From Solobacterium sp. UBA636 (GTDB taxonomy: Bacteria; Bacillota_I; Bacilli_A; Erysipelotrichales; Erysipelotrichaceae), in the NCBI GenBank assembly GCA_002299675.1, contig DBOW01000072.1, positions 3,842-8,943 of the forward strand: 5,102 nt of DNA, in the 5' to 3' direction. Both the position numbers and the translations under genes were made by a program. Each line of letters starts with the position of its first letter. The stretch's first letter is position 1. The notes below the pieces were generated by a model. It was not told the DNA's origin, searched no databases, and worked only from the letters and a program-made list of their open reading frames with translations. Of the stretch, positions 4,908 to 5,102 are shown piece after piece.

Positions 4908-5102
4908 TTATAAAGTTACAGTCTTGCCTTCGGTCTGCACTACAACGTATGTCTTTCCTTCGTTAATATTAACATAAGCAGTAGCGTTATCAACCTTAGT
5001 TAATTTTAATCCAGCAGCCTTGATCTGTTCCTTAACTTCCTTGTCAAGATTAGTTAAGTTCATTTCCTGACCGTTAGCCTGAGCGATAATCTCTAGCTTC
5101 AT
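4908..5102 (-). CDS. Small DUF6465-like protein (5' end at window edge)
   Basis: This is a 64-residue acidic/basic mixed protein of unknown function. The pattern IIAQANGQEMNLTNLDKEVKEQIKAAG, then a short strand TAYVNINEGKTYVVV and a final TEGKTVTL, resembles DUF6465 proteins of Bacillota: a small beta-helix-beta-beta fold with a parameter-like KEVKEQIKAAG helix and a C-terminal hairpin. The family name is given from memory of the pattern and is tentative. There is no signal peptide, membrane helix or cysteine. The ATG occupies the last three bases of the window (5100-5102), so its ribosome binding site cannot be seen and the true start may lie further upstream. A terminator follows, so it is probably transcribed separately from the lipoprotein gene. 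Confidence 0.7.
   Translation of the reverse strand: MKLEIIAQANGQEMNLTNLDKEVKEQIKAAGLKLTKVDNATAYVNINEGKTYVVVQTEGKTVTL

Overview
The window reads as a chromosomal segment of a low-GC, low-complexity-flank Bacillota (Firmicutes). The evidence is AT-rich DNA, intrinsic hairpin-plus-T terminators, AAAGGA/GAGGT-type ribosome binding sites, a DUF951 gene, and a DUF4015 glycoside-hydrolase-like membrane protein. TGA is used as a stop (folD), so it is not a Mycoplasma-type code. Erysipelotrichia or a clostridial relative is my best guess, but this is inference only.

Layout. (1) Positions 1-1109, + strand: the 3' tail of an unidentified upstream gene, then folD (one-carbon/folate metabolism), overlapped by 8 bp by a small DUF951 gene, closed by an intrinsic terminator. 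(2) Positions 1183-2826, + strand: a membrane-anchored protein with an SH3-like segment and a C-terminal DUF4015 TIM-barrel domain, followed by a strong hairpin with A/T tracts on both sides (bidirectional terminator). (3) About 2905-3666: an IS200-type single-strand-transposing element encoding only the Y1 HUH transposase TnpA (no tnpB). Its two ends share one plan: a hairpin with a single bulged purine three pairs from its base, a 3-nt spacer, AAACCACC, then a second hairpin. (4) Positions 3656-4849, - strand: a calcineurin-like metallophosphoesterase lipoprotein whose stop codon lies inside the right-end hairpin of the element. (5) Positions 4908-5102, - strand: a small DUF6465-like protein whose ATG sits exactly at the window edge, with its own terminator.

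How the parts interact. The DUF4015 gene and the phosphoesterase gene converge, and the insertion sequence sits between them. It seems to have separated the phosphoesterase gene from the bidirectional terminator at 2845-2890 and may have supplied its present stop codon and a replacement minus-strand terminator (3589-3617). The tnpA leader can fold so that its ribosome binding site is masked, and a possible antisense promoter lies just inside tnpA, as in the control scheme known for Salmonella IS200. The phosphoesterase gene has an extended -10 box six bases before its ATG and no ribosome binding site, so it may be made from a leaderless mRNA.

No wholly new system is evident. The observations most worth checking are the matched IS end architecture, the tnpA leader control, and the predicted leaderless lipoprotein gene with a palindrome over its -10 box.
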